A stretch of 64,000 nt of DNA from an uncultured Clostridia bacterium (GCA_934149275.1 CAKPEG010000007.1:1-64000); one strand, 5' to 3'; shown: positions 47,123 through 55,391, numbered from the stretch's first letter. Notes: generated by a model from the letters alone, not told the origin. Numbers and translations: made by a program.

Positions 47123-47761
47123 ATGTTCGAATTAGATGGAATAAATGTATTAAAACATAGTAGCATAAAAATAAAAAAAGAAAAAATAATTTATATTGAT
47201 CCATATCAAATTGATATTCCGGCACATGATGCAGATTTGATACTTTGCACGCATTCTCATTATGATCATTTTTCACCAGATGATATAAAAGCAGTGGCGA
47301 AAGAAGATACTGTTTTAATAACAACAGAAGATTGCCAAAGTGAAATAAGCAAAACAGGAATATTTGAAGAAAATGTACATTATTGCAAACCTTATGAAAG
47401 TTTTAATTTCGAAGGAATTATTATTGAAACCATACCAGCATATAATAAAAATAAAGAATACCACCCAAAAGATAAAGAATGGGTAGGATATTTAATAGAT
47501 ATTGACAACATTAGATATTATATAGCTGGGGATACAGATAAAACAAAAGAGGCATGTGCAGTAAAATGTGATGTAGCATTTTTACCAGTTGGAGGAACAT
47601 ATACAATGAATTATGTTGAGGCAGCAGATTTAGCAAGAAAAATATCACCTAAGTATGTTATTCCAACTCACTATGGATTAATAGTAGGAGAGCCAGAAGA
47701 TGGTATATTATTTAAAGAACTAATAGATAGTAGCAATACAAAATGTGAAATATATTATTAA
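47123..47761 (+). CDS. metallo-beta-lactamase fold hydrolase
   Basis: A 212-residue MBL-fold protein, start ATG 47123 after AGGAGGAG. The zinc motif is THSHYDHFSP (HxHxDH), followed later by GDTDKT and PTHYG, the further metal ligands of the fold. It resembles the UlaG/UPF0173 branch of small cytoplasmic hydrolases. Substrate unknown. Probably co-transcribed with the Spo0E-like gene. Confidence 0.85.
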   Translation: MFELDGINVLKHSSIKIKKEKIIYIDPYQIDIPAHDADLILCTHSHYDHFSPDDIKAVAKEDTVLITTEDCQSEISKTGIFEENVHYCKPYESFNFEGIIIETIPAYNKNKEYHPKDKEWVGYLIDIDNIRYYIAGDTDKTKEACAVKCDVAFLPVGGTYTMNYVEAADLARKISPKYVIPTHYGLIVGEPEDGILFKELIDSSNTKCEIYY

Positions 47762-47772
47762 AAGTAACATAA

Positions 47773-47812
47773 AAAATCATCTTTAATATTATATATTAGA
47801 GGTGATTTTTTT
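47773..47812 (+). terminator. terminator whose 3' arm contains the next gene's ribosome-binding site
   Basis: A 17-bp continuous stem with two G-U pairs (47773-47789 with 47793-47809, loop TAT) ends in a T7 run at 47806-47812. The 3' arm contains AGAGGTGA, the only ribosome-binding site for the M15 gene, and the T run touches its TTG start. Confidence 0.8.
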
Positions 47813-48476
47813 GGCTAAAATATTAGTATATAACAATCAAACAAACAGAATGGAAACATATTACAGAGGAGAGGCAGAGCCAATGCCTTATAATCAAGGT
47901 ACATTAAGAGTAAGAGAATTCAGAGGTTCAAGTGAAAGCAATTTATTATGGACAGACAAAAGAACAATGCAAAGTTGGAATAATTTTAGAACTTTATATG
48001 GAAGACCAATATATGTCGGATTTGCATTCAAGAGATGCTGGGAAGGTGGTCATGGCATTCTATCTCAACACTATGCAGGTGTTGCTTTTGATGTTGGTCA
48101 GAATTTAAGTGAAAGCTCAAGAAATTATATGAGAAATTTAGCAAAAGCATCAGGATACTGGAGATATGTAGAACCAGCGGCAGATACTCCAAGATGGGTA
48201 CATTTTGACAATAGGTGGATTGCAAGTGGATATCCGTTAACTCAATTCGGAAGTAGAGGTGTATATGTATTAATAGCGCAAGATGCACTAAACACTTTAG
48301 GATTAGGAACAGGTGGATTAGATGGAATATTTGGAAGAAGAACAAAAGAAGCAGTCATAACATTTCAAGGAAATAATGGATTATCGCAAGACGGACAAAT
48401 AGGAAACATTACATGGAACAGTTTAATGACACAAGTAGTTGGAAAAGGAGCAAGCAATTCAACTATATTAGAATAA
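47811..48476 (+). CDS. M15-type peptidase with peptidoglycan-binding domain
   Basis: A 221-residue protein whose likely start is TTG 47811, since AGAGGTGA is 6 bases upstream; an in-frame GTG at 47802 lies inside that site. The N-terminal catalytic domain has QHYAGVAFDVG (H87, D94) and WVHFDN (H131), the zinc ligands of M15 peptidases that cleave wall peptides. The C-terminal PG_binding_1 domain (about 150-217) has LDGIFGRRTKEAVITFQ. No signal peptide is present, as in phage endolysins or enzymes released within a mother cell. Its ribosome-binding site is buried in a terminator stem. Confidence 0.85.
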   Translation: MAKILVYNNQTNRMETYYRGEAEPMPYNQGTLRVREFRGSSESNLLWTDKRTMQSWNNFRTLYGRPIYVGFAFKRCWEGGHGILSQHYAGVAFDVGQNLSESSRNYMRNLAKASGYWRYVEPAADTPRWVHFDNRWIASGYPLTQFGSRGVYVLIAQDALNTLGLGTGGLDGIFGRRTKEAVITFQGNNGLSQDGQIGNITWNSLMTQVVGKGASNSTILE

Positions 48477-48570
48477 ATGAAACAATACATTAAAATATCT
48501 ATTATATAAAGATAAAAATTATATAAAAATAATTATTTCTCAGTATAGTTTGGAGAAAATAAGTCAAACT

Positions 48571-48602
48571 AAAAAGCCATCTGTGTTTTACCACAGATGA
48601 CT
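48571..48602 (-). terminator. terminator for the GC-rich membrane protein gene
   Basis: On the minus strand CATCTGTG and CACAGATG form an 8-bp stem with a 6-base loop, followed by GGCTTTTTAG. Confidence 0.75.
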
Positions 48603-48615
48603 TTCTAGTTTTGTT

Positions 48616-48984
48616 TTAGATTATCCGGAGAACTGTCCGGATAACCGGCGATAATCTTGGATCATGGCTATGCTGGTCACGGCGTACATACCTTAAGACA
48701 GGAGTCTTGATGAAGTATGTTGCTGCACCAGCGATAATCACTGCCAGTACTCTTGCGATAATCGCACTATATGGTGCCAACGTTTCAATAGCAACCATTC
48801 CGAGAACTGTTAGGAACATTGCAGTCCAAGCCATACGGCTATGCGTTCCAATGGCAAGAGCCACAAACGCAAAGACCAACAGTGCTCCAAAGGACAAGAG
48901 TGCCTGCATAGATGCTACAATAAAAGTAATAACACTAGTAACTAAACCAACTGAAGCAATGAATAAAAGTGAAAAGATTATCAT
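48616..48984 (-). CDS. small polytopic membrane protein of foreign base composition
   Basis: A 122-residue protein, start ATG 48984 with a perfect AAGGAGG 7 bases upstream. It has about four hydrophobic helices (first MIIFSLLFIASVGLVTSVIT), a short polar tail (RRDQHSHDPR), and no recognised domain. Its codons use G and C far more than the neighbours: one 60-base line (48661-48720) counts 27 G+C (45 percent), and most other genes here are far lower. Own promoter and terminator. Probably acquired horizontally. A holin-like role beside the M15 lytic enzyme is possible but unsupported. Confidence 0.7.
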   Translation of the reverse strand: MIIFSLLFIASVGLVTSVITFIVASMQALLSFGALLVFAFVALAIGTHSRMAWTAMFLTVLGMVAIETLAPYSAIIARVLAVIIAGAATYFIKTPVLRYVRRDQHSHDPRLSPVIRTVLRII

Positions 48985-49022
48985 AATCTACCTCCTTAAA
49001 AAAATGGTTTTATAGTAACTGC

Positions 49023-49048
49023 ATCTCCGTGATGAAAACATAGGAGAT
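49023..49048 (-). promoter_or_regulatory. leader hairpin of the membrane protein gene
   Basis: In the 5' leader ATCTCC and GGAGAT are complementary (plus-strand 49023-49028 and 49043-49048), loop of 14. A modest stem of unknown role lying between promoter and start. Confidence 0.4.
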
Positions 49049-49069
49049 ATCTAATATATAGATAAATTT

Positions 49070-49097
49070 ATTATACCACAACTTAACATAAATGTAA
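49070..49097 (-). promoter_or_regulatory. promoter for the membrane protein gene
   Basis: Minus-strand TTACAT (49097-49092), 16-base spacer, TATAAT (49075-49070). These elements resemble host promoters even though the gene does not resemble host codons. Confidence 0.6.
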
Positions 49098-49145
49098 AAT
49101 TTTCATATTCATAGTAGAGATAATGTTCTAAGAAAAAAGTAAAAT

Positions 49146-49174
49146 TTGAAAAACCAAAAAGGTTATGATATATT
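49146..49174 (+). promoter_or_regulatory. promoter for the HEXXH protein gene
   Basis: TTGAAA (49146-49151), 17-base spacer, TATATT (49169-49174). Confidence 0.55.
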
Positions 49175-49212
49175 AAAACATATAGTAATTTATAAAAGGA
49201 AAAAAGAGAAGC

Positions 49213-50754
49213 GTGGAAGAAAATAAAAAAATAAACCAGCTAAATGGGTATATTAAAGAAATATTAAGTAACACCTTTGAAAAAGTGGGAATTAATCTTT
49301 TTAATGATAAAATAAAAATGGTATTAGAAAATTATAAAAAATCATTATTTGATTACAGTTTTAAAAATATGGAAGAATTACCCGAGTTTCAAGAAGCATT
49401 GAATATAATATTAAAAATACAAAGATTTGGAATAAGTGGGTTAGAGAAAGAGACACAATTTATAAATGAACTATTTCCAAAAATGGAGATAGCCAAAAAA
49501 ATAGAAGATAATATAATAAATAAATATTTTAAAAAAGAAAATTTAACCCAAGAACAAATTCAAAATTTAGATAAACTATTGGTTTTCTATATAAAAAACA
49601 GAGTATACAGCCACAGATTAATAAAAGTAGCAATCGAATTTATAGAAAAAAACGGGTTTGAATTTGAGAAATTTAAATTTGTTCAAGAATTTATGGATAA
49701 TTTTACGGAGTTATATGCATCCATCACACCAACAGAACAAAGTAGACCATATTTTGAAATAATGTACAAAATAATAGACAAATTAACGAAACAACCAAAT
49801 TTTGATTTATTTAATAATAAGATGATTCTTGATTTATTACAGATACAAGAAAGACTTCCTGTACAAGATAGAGAAAATATTTCAAATATAATTTTAGAAA
49901 ATTTAAAATTACACGAAACAAATCCAGAACAGACTAAAGAAGAAATAAAAAAAATGATAGAAGAAAATAATCAATGTTCAATCGAGGAAAAAAATAATTT
50001 ATTATTAAGAAATATACAAACACTTAAATTAACATCAAACTACATCATGCCACAAGAGGTCATAAACTATTTTTTAAGACAAGCCCTTAATTCAGAGCAA
50101 TACATTGTAGAAAATAAAGAAAGGTATCAAATTGTATTTGAAAGTATATTACAAGATATTGCAAAAAATGATGTAAAAGAATGTTGCACACTTTTTAGAG
50201 AAGACTACTCGCAAAAAGATTTAAAAGGAAGCGCAATCCCAAAGAGTTATGTAACAATATTAGCAGAAGAATCTGTAAGTAGCATGTTAGAATCAAAAGA
50301 TATTAGCCTACTGGAAATTATATACCATGAAAACACACATCATAGACAAAATTTAGATTTTAAGCAAAAAGAAAAAATAGAAGAAAATCCATTAAGAAAA
50401 AAACAATTCAAAGAAGAAATAATAAGAAAATATAATCCTGAATATTATACTGCCAATTATTATATGATGTATAATGAAATTGAAGCAAGAAGAAATGGAA
50501 AAGTAAAATTACTAGAATTATTAAATTCGTTAAATCTTACCGATTATAATAATCAAAGGCAAAATCTACAAGAAGAAATAAAAATAGAGGATGAAAATTA
50601 CAAATTGGCTGGATATAAAAGAAAGAGTATTAATTCTGATGAAAAAATAAATGTAGAAAAATACTTTAATGAATTAGCACAAAAATATCCAGAAATTCAA
50701 AAGAACTATTCATTTCTAATTGATAGAGATTATAGTGATTTTTCAAATAGATAA
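49213..50754 (+). CDS. hypothetical protein with HEXXH zinc-metallopeptidase motif
   Basis: A 513-residue protein, GTG start 49213 with a weak upstream AAAGGA. The first 350 residues are helical and charged with no domain I recognise. Residues 372-376 read HENTH within IIYHENTHHRQN, a gluzincin-like HEXXH. About 50 residues later NEIEARRNG (E422 or E424) offers the third zinc ligand. No signal peptide and no membrane helix, so it is probably cytoplasmic. Neighbours (GC-anomalous membrane protein, endonuclease IV) give no clue. Best described as a candidate zinc metallopeptidase of unknown family. Confidence 0.7.
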   Translation: MEENKKINQLNGYIKEILSNTFEKVGINLFNDKIKMVLENYKKSLFDYSFKNMEELPEFQEALNIILKIQRFGISGLEKETQFINELFPKMEIAKKIEDNIINKYFKKENLTQEQIQNLDKLLVFYIKNRVYSHRLIKVAIEFIEKNGFEFEKFKFVQEFMDNFTELYASITPTEQSRPYFEIMYKIIDKLTKQPNFDLFNNKMILDLLQIQERLPVQDRENISNIILENLKLHETNPEQTKEEIKKMIEENNQCSIEEKNNLLLRNIQTLKLTSNYIMPQEVINYFLRQALNSEQYIVENKERYQIVFESILQDIAKNDVKECCTLFREDYSQKDLKGSAIPKSYVTILAEESVSSMLESKDISLLEIIYHENTHHRQNLDFKQKEKIEENPLRKKQFKEEIIRKYNPEYYTANYYMMYNEIEARRNGKVKLLELLNSLNLTDYNNQRQNLQEEIKIEDENYKLAGYKRKSINSDEKINVEKYFNELAQKYPEIQKNYSFLIDRDYSDFSNR

Positions 50755-50817
50755 AAATTTTTAAATTATATATTTTATAATATATATGCATAATAAATAT
50801 AAGAAAGAAGGAAGAAT

Positions 50818-51654
50818 ATGTTAAAATTAGGATGCCATTTACCTATTTCAAAAGGCTTTTTTGAAATGGGAAAACAAGCTGCAAGTATAGATGCAAATAC
50901 TATACAATTCTTTACAAGGAATCCAAGAGGCGGAGCAGCTAAACCAATAAATGAAGAAGATGTAAATAAATTTAAAGAATTAGCAAAAGAGAAAGGAATA
51001 AACAATCTTTTAGCACATGCACCATATACACTAAATGCATGTGCAGCAAGAGAAGAAATAAGAGAATTTGCAAAAAACACAATGGAAGACGACCTTAAAA
51101 GAATGGAATATTTTCCAGGAAGTTTATACAATTTTCATCCAGGTAGTCATGTAGGACAAGGAGTAGATACAGGAATAAAATATATAACAGAAATGTTAAA
51201 TGAAATATTAAAACCAGAGCAAACTACAACAGTTTTACTTGAAACAATGGCTGGAAAAGGAACTGAAGTTGGAAGAACTTTTGAAGAAATAAAAAGAATA
51301 ATAGATGGTGTTGAATTGAAAGATCATATAGGCGTTTGCTTAGACACATGCCATATATTTGATGGTGGATATGATATAGTTAATAACCTAGATGGAGTAA
51401 TAGAAGAGTTTGATAAAATTATAGGACTAGAAAAATTATACGCAATACATTTAAATGACAGTATGAATACACTTGGATCACACAAAGATAGACATGCAAA
51501 AATAGGGGAAGGAAATATAGGACTAGAAGCAATTACTAGAATAATTAATCATCCTAAATTACGTAACCTACCATTTTTTCTTGAAACACCAAATGAATTA
51601 GAGGGATATGGTAAAGAAATAAAATTATTAAGAGAAAATTATAAAGAGATTTAA
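50818..51654 (+). CDS. nfo: endonuclease IV (AP endonuclease)
   Basis: A 278-residue TIM-barrel enzyme that nicks DNA 5' to abasic sites in base excision repair. ATG 50818 follows AGAAGGAAG. Metal-site blocks are visible: FHPGSHVGQG, LLETMAGKG, GVCLDTCHIFDGG, HLNDSMNTLGSHKDRH and the final FFLETP. The length is normal and all blocks are present. Confidence 0.96.
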   Translation: MLKLGCHLPISKGFFEMGKQAASIDANTIQFFTRNPRGGAAKPINEEDVNKFKELAKEKGINNLLAHAPYTLNACAAREEIREFAKNTMEDDLKRMEYFPGSLYNFHPGSHVGQGVDTGIKYITEMLNEILKPEQTTTVLLETMAGKGTEVGRTFEEIKRIIDGVELKDHIGVCLDTCHIFDGGYDIVNNLDGVIEEFDKIIGLEKLYAIHLNDSMNTLGSHKDRHAKIGEGNIGLEAITRIINHPKLRNLPFFLETPNELEGYGKEIKLLRENYKEI

Positions 51655-51662
51655 AGAATAAA

Positions 51663-51795
51663 AGCGGACTATTTATAACATTTGCACTTATTATAGATTT
51701 TTTAAGTCCGCATCTTTGTTTGTACGCAAAATTTGCTTTTGCAAATTTCTGCGCATTAGTATTTTTATATAATAGGAAAATCAGAGAACTTCCAT
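51663..51795 (-). repeat. intergenic hairpin repeat, family 3, copy 4
   Basis: On the minus strand it reads CCTATTATATAAAAATAC, then GCGCAGAAATTTGC-aaaa-GCAAATTTTGCG, then ACAAACAAAGATGCGGACTT, and AAATAGTCCGC. GCGGACT and AGTCCGC pair. The order of parts equals the copies at 6087 and 12133. It lies between nfo and the ComEC-like gene, and could terminate nfo. Confidence 0.6.
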
Positions 51796-51796
51796 A

Positions 51797-51828
51797 AAAA
51801 AAGAATCTAGATAATTCTAGATTCTTTT
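51797..51828 (-). terminator. terminator of the ComEC-like gene
   Basis: Minus-strand AAAAGAATCTAGA and TCTAGATTCTTTT with a four-base loop, followed by TTTA. It begins at the stop codon and could also work on the plus strand. Confidence 0.85.
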
Positions 51829-52864
51829 AATTTTCGTTTTCGTTTGTCGTATTTTCTTGACTAGTATCACTATTTTTATTTGCAGTAGAAGGATTTCCAT
51901 CTAAAGCAGTAGAGAAAGTTTGAATATTATAAGTTTTACCATCACTAGTCAATAATATAGTTCCATCTTTATCAGTTCTATATACTTTAGCTCCTATTTT
52001 GGAAAGAGCATCTAAAGTGCTTTTTGCTGGATGAGAATAAGTATTATTAGCTCCAACAGAAATAATTGCTACTTCAGGTTTTACAGCATTTAAGAATTTT
52101 TCAGTAGAACTTGTATCTGAACCATGATGTGCTACTTTTAATACATCAACTTTAGGCCAAGATATTTTTTCTTCAATTTCTTTTTCAGCATCTCCCATAA
52201 ATAAGAAAGTTTTTTCTCCATAAGCTAAGTGAATAACAATTGAATTTAGATTTAAATTAGATTGTTGTTCATTTTCAACTGACATTATAGTGCAAATACC
52301 ATCACCTAATCCAAAAGTATTTCCAATTTCACAACGAGTGATAGAAAGACCTTTGGCAGATATTGCTTCTAAAACAGATTGAAAAGTAGCTGTAGTAGTA
52401 GTTACATCAGGCATATAAATTTTACCAATATCAAAATTGTTAATAATGTCATCTAAACCACCAATATGATCTTCATGAGGGTGAGTTCCAACTAAATAAT
52501 CTATTTTTTGAATGCCAAGACCTTTAATATAATTAACTAGAAGCGGACCGTCTTCATTATTACCAGCATCAATAAGCATTACTTGACCATCGGCAATAAC
52601 TAATTCTGAGTCAGCCTGTCCAACATCAAAATAGTAGATTTGCAATTTTGAATCAGCAGATACAACTGTGTTTCCTACTGTATTAACGGAGATTGTATTA
52701 GTAGTATTAGCTGAAATGTTAAGATTTTCTTCAATCAAGTTGTTTACTTGATCAGGAAATTGGTTACTAATAATAGCACCAATAATCAAAACAATTCCAA
52801 AGAATAATGTTATTAAAAAACTTTTTATTTGAGAGCGCTTTTTCTTTTTCGTAGCGTTTCCCAT
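51827..52864 (-). CDS. anchored metallo-beta-lactamase protein, ComEC C-terminal-like
   Basis: A 345-residue protein with a basic N-terminus and one membrane helix (about 15-34), then a Thr/Asn-rich linker. The MBL domain (about 70-325) contains GTHPHEDHIGG (HxHxDH), FMGDAE and VAHHGSDTS, the pattern of the ComEC C-terminal hydrolase. It would act outside the membrane. It lacks the ComEC membrane channel, so it is not itself a DNA importer. A stand-alone extracellular nuclease or related hydrolase is likely. ATG 52864 follows AGGAGG on the minus strand. Confidence 0.87.
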   Translation of the reverse strand: MGNATKKKKRSQIKSFLITLFFGIVLIIGAIISNQFPDQVNNLIEENLNISANTTNTISVNTVGNTVVSADSKLQIYYFDVGQADSELVIADGQVMLIDAGNNEDGPLLVNYIKGLGIQKIDYLVGTHPHEDHIGGLDDIINNFDIGKIYMPDVTTTTATFQSVLEAISAKGLSITRCEIGNTFGLGDGICTIMSVENEQQSNLNLNSIVIHLAYGEKTFLFMGDAEKEIEEKISWPKVDVLKVAHHGSDTSSTEKFLNAVKPEVAIISVGANNTYSHPAKSTLDALSKIGAKVYRTDKDGTILLTSDGKTYNIQTFSTALDGNPSTANKNSDTSQENTTNENEN

Positions 52865-53021
52865 ATAAACCTCCTATGTAATTGCAATATTATTATAAAT
52901 ATATAACCTTAAAAAATCAAGAAAAAGTAATAATAAATTATATAATTAAATAAAAAATATATTACATAAATAAAATTCATATTACAATTGTGTTAAAAAA
53001 TTAAATTTATGTAAAAAATAC

Positions 53022-53050
53022 TTGCAATTAATATTTTTATATATTAAAAT
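53022..53050 (+). promoter_or_regulatory. promoter for mraZ
   Basis: TTGCAA (53022-53027), 17-base spacer, TAAAAT (53045-53050), just upstream of the MraZ-type repeats. Confidence 0.75.
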
Positions 53051-53060
53051 TTATTCGAAG

Positions 53061-53090
53061 GTGGAGAGAAGTGGTAGAAAGTGGAGAACC
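53061..53090 (+). promoter_or_regulatory. MraZ operator: three 10-base direct repeats
   Basis: GTGGAGAGAA (53061-53070), GTGGTAGAAA (53071-53080) and GTGGAGAACC (53081-53090) are exact 10-base steps. MraZ proteins bind such spaced GTGG/TGGG repeats in front of their own gene. A fourth, offset GTGGAGC occurs at 53103-53109, next to the start codon. Confidence 0.8.
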
Positions 53091-53109
53091 ACCAGAAAGG
53101 ATGTGGAGC

Positions 53110-53538
53110 ATGTTAATTGGTGAATTTGAGCATTCATTAGATGCCAAAGGAAGACTAATTATGCCAGCTAAACTTAGAGAAACAATAGGCGATAAGTTTG
53201 TTGTGACTAAGGGATTAGATGGTTGCTTATTTGCATTCTCATTAACGGAGTGGGCTAATTTCGAAGAAAAATTAAAGTCACTTCCACTATCAAATAGAAG
53301 TTCAAGAGAATTCACAAGATTTTTCTTATCTGGAGCAACTGAATGCGAAATAGATAAACAAGGTAGATTTTTAATTCCAACCAATTTAAGAGAATCAGCT
53401 AACTTACAAAAAGAAGTTGTAATAATTGGAGTTGGAACAAGAATTGAAATTTGGGATAAAGAAAAATGGAATTCTTACAATAACGAAAATATTTCAGTAG
53501 AAGATATAGCAGAAAATATGACAATGCTGGGTATATAA
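53110..53538 (+). CDS. mraZ: transcriptional regulator MraZ
   Basis: A DNA-binding repressor of the division/wall cluster. I start it at ATG 53110, giving 142 residues and the family start MLIGEFEHSLDAKGRL; AAAGGA (53095-53100) is about 9 bases upstream. The duplicated SpoVT/AbrB fold shows two D-x-K/Q-G-R motifs (LDAKGRLIMP and IDKQGRFLIP). Upstream GTG or ATG codons fall inside the operator repeats or the ribosome-binding site. First gene of the dcw cluster. Confidence 0.95.
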   Translation: MLIGEFEHSLDAKGRLIMPAKLRETIGDKFVVTKGLDGCLFAFSLTEWANFEEKLKSLPLSNRSSREFTRFFLSGATECEIDKQGRFLIPTNLRESANLQKEVVIIGVGTRIEIWDKEKWNSYNNENISVEDIAENMTMLGI

Positions 53539-53864
53539 CTTGCAAAAGTTTATATAAAAAACAAAAGATAAATTAATTAAATACAAAAGATATTAAAGTA
53601 CCAAAGATAAGCTGGCAGCTAAATAGCTGCCAAAGAGTTTAATACTAAAGAATTTTAAAGTTCACAAAAGATCATTAAGATTCAAAAGATATTAAATTAC
53701 AAAAGAATTAGTAAAGTAAAAAAGAAAAATCTTTTAAAGAACAAAAGAGAAACATCTTCTGAGGTATAACCTCAGAAGATGTAAGATATACTTAATTTAG
53801 AAGTTGACAGTTGGTATAATTTGATACCAACTTTTTAGCAATTATAAATGTAAAAGAGGTTCTA
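53539..53864 (+). promoter_or_regulatory. mraZ-rsmH intergenic region with short repeats and two hairpins
   Basis: About 325 bases with no gene. It holds repeated ACAAAAGATATTAAA-like units (near 53571, 53583, 53602, 53643, 53663, 53682, 53699 and 53741; many steps of 17-20 bases) and a GGCAGCTAAATAGCTGCC palindrome (53614-53631). There is a perfect 13-bp stem with a 3-base loop (53753-53781), and a terminator-like stem AGTTGGTAT/ATACCAACT with T5 (53809-53836) close before rsmH. TTGACA occurs at 53804 but no -10 box is correctly spaced. Confidence 0.6.
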
Positions 53865-54797
53865 ATGGATTTTGTTCACAAATCAGTACTACTAAACGAA
53901 TGTATAGATGGATTAAAGATTAAACCTAATGGAATCTATGTAGATGGTACATTAGGAGGAGCAGGACATAGTAGTGAAATAATAAAAAAGCTTTCAGCTC
54001 AAGGAAAACTAATTGGAATAGACAGAGATGAAGATGCATTGAAAGCTGCAAAAGAAAGACTAAAAGAGTATTCTAATGTAATATATTATCATGGAAATCA
54101 TGATGATATAAAAGAAATATTAGAAGACTTAAATATAGAAAAAGTAGACGGAATTTTGCTAGATTTAGGAGTTTCTTCATATCAATTAGATGAGAGAAAC
54201 AGAGGATTTAGCTATTTAGGTGAAAATGTTTTAGACATGAGAATGGATAAAACACAAAAGCTAGATGCAAAAATTGTTGTAAATAATTATAAAGAAGAAG
54301 AGTTAGCTAAAATTATATATGATTATGGTGAAGAACGTTTTTCAAGACAGATTGCAAAAAATATATGCATAGAAAGAAAAAAACAAGAGATAACAACAAC
54401 AAAGCAACTAGTAGAAATTATTGAAAAATCAATACCAGCTAAATTTAGAAGTAAAGACTCACATCCAGCCAAAAGAACATTTCAAGCAATTAGAATAGAA
54501 GTAAATGATGAGATAAAACCATTATATCAAACAGTAATAAATTCCATAGACTGCTTAAAACCAAGCGGAAGATTATGCATAATAACATTTCATTCATTAG
54601 AAGACAGAGCTGTAAAAAATGCATATATAGATGCAGAAGGAAAATGTATATGTCCACCGGGTTTACCATATTGCGCATGTGGAGCAATAAAAAAAGGTAA
54701 AATAATTACTAAAAAACCAATGTTACCAACCAAAGAAGAAATGGAAAGTAACTCAAGAAGCAAAAGTGCCAAATTAAGAATTTTTGAAAAAACATAA
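53865..54797 (+). CDS. rsmH: 16S rRNA (cytosine1402-N4)-methyltransferase
   Basis: RsmH (MraW) methylates C1402 in the ribosomal P site. It has 310 residues, starting at ATG 53865 after AGAGGT. The N-terminal HKSVLLNECIDGL and SAM motif YVDGTLGGAGHS are typical. LLDLGVSSYQLD and FHSLEDRAVK are conserved, and a CICPP...CACG cysteine-bearing segment lies near the end. It follows mraZ in the standard order, after a long structured gap. Confidence 0.97.
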   Translation: MDFVHKSVLLNECIDGLKIKPNGIYVDGTLGGAGHSSEIIKKLSAQGKLIGIDRDEDALKAAKERLKEYSNVIYYHGNHDDIKEILEDLNIEKVDGILLDLGVSSYQLDERNRGFSYLGENVLDMRMDKTQKLDAKIVVNNYKEEELAKIIYDYGEERFSRQIAKNICIERKKQEITTTKQLVEIIEKSIPAKFRSKDSHPAKRTFQAIRIEVNDEIKPLYQTVINSIDCLKPSGRLCIITFHSLEDRAVKNAYIDAEGKCICPPGLPYCACGAIKKGKIITKKPMLPTKEEMESNSRSKSAKLRIFEKT

Positions 54798-54814
54798 AAG
54801 GAGGTGTAAGGATA

Positions 54815-55336
54815 TTGGCTGTACCAAGATATAATAGATATCAATATGAAACTAGCCCAAGAAAATTGGAACCTGAATATAGTCCAGTTACAAAAAAATA
54901 TCCTAAAAAATCGGTCACACCTCGAAATAAAAATAAAACAAAAAATATTTCAAAAGCTTCAATAATAAGAAGAAAAGATCAATTTAAATTAATAGCAGCA
55001 GTACTATTAGTATTTTCTGCAGTACTAACAATGAGTTATAGAAATTCACAAATAGATGAGTCATTTTCAAAAACAGAAGAGCTAAAAGAAAAATATATGG
55101 CGATTGAAAAAGAAAATGATCAAATGAAAGTAGATATTGAAAATGGCTTGAATTACAACAATGTAGAGCAACAAGCAAAAGAGTTATTAGGAATGCAAAA
55201 ATTAAGTAACAAACAAACTGTGTATGTAAATCTACCTAAGAAAGATTACATACAACCAGCAACTGAAACAGTTGTTATAGAAAAAAATGATGGATTTATA
55301 AATACTGTAATAAACAAATTTAAAAGTATATTTTAA
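54815..55336 (+). CDS. ftsL: FtsL/DivIC-like cell division protein
   Basis: A 173-residue bitopic protein, TTG start 54815 behind AAGGAGGTG. A long basic, Pro/Lys-rich cytoplasmic N-terminus (about 1-58) is followed by one membrane helix (LIAAVLLVFSAVLTMSY, about 60-76), then a coiled coil (KTEELKEKYMAIEKENDQM) and the AKELLGMQ motif common to FtsL/FtsB/DivIC. FtsL is placed by position between rsmH and the penicillin-binding protein; the sequence itself is poorly conserved. It would link septal synthase to the divisome. Confidence 0.8.
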   Translation: MAVPRYNRYQYETSPRKLEPEYSPVTKKYPKKSVTPRNKNKTKNISKASIIRRKDQFKLIAAVLLVFSAVLTMSYRNSQIDESFSKTEELKEKYMAIEKENDQMKVDIENGLNYNNVEQQAKELLGMQKLSNKQTVYVNLPKKDYIQPATETVVIEKNDGFINTVINKFKSIF

Positions 55337-55391
55337 TAAAATAAATAATAATATTAAAAACTCATGAATAATCTTTATAAAGGAGATTATC

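Noticed and set aside
47123..47761. Calling the small MBL protein an ascorbate-6-phosphate lactonase (UlaG)
   Set aside because: Only the general fold motifs are visible and there is no ascorbate gene context.
48707..49015. Plus-strand open frame opposite the GC-rich membrane protein
   Set aside because: The minus-strand gene has a perfect ribosome-binding site, helices, promoter and terminator; the plus frame is its shadow.
53571..53760. CRISPR array in the mraZ-rsmH gap
   Set aside because: The repeated units are short, degenerate and unevenly spaced, with no distinct spacers and no cas genes.
53804..53820. TTGACA plus TATAAT as an rsmH promoter
   Set aside because: The spacing is only 5 bases; the TATAAT lies in the stem and loop of the terminator-like hairpin.
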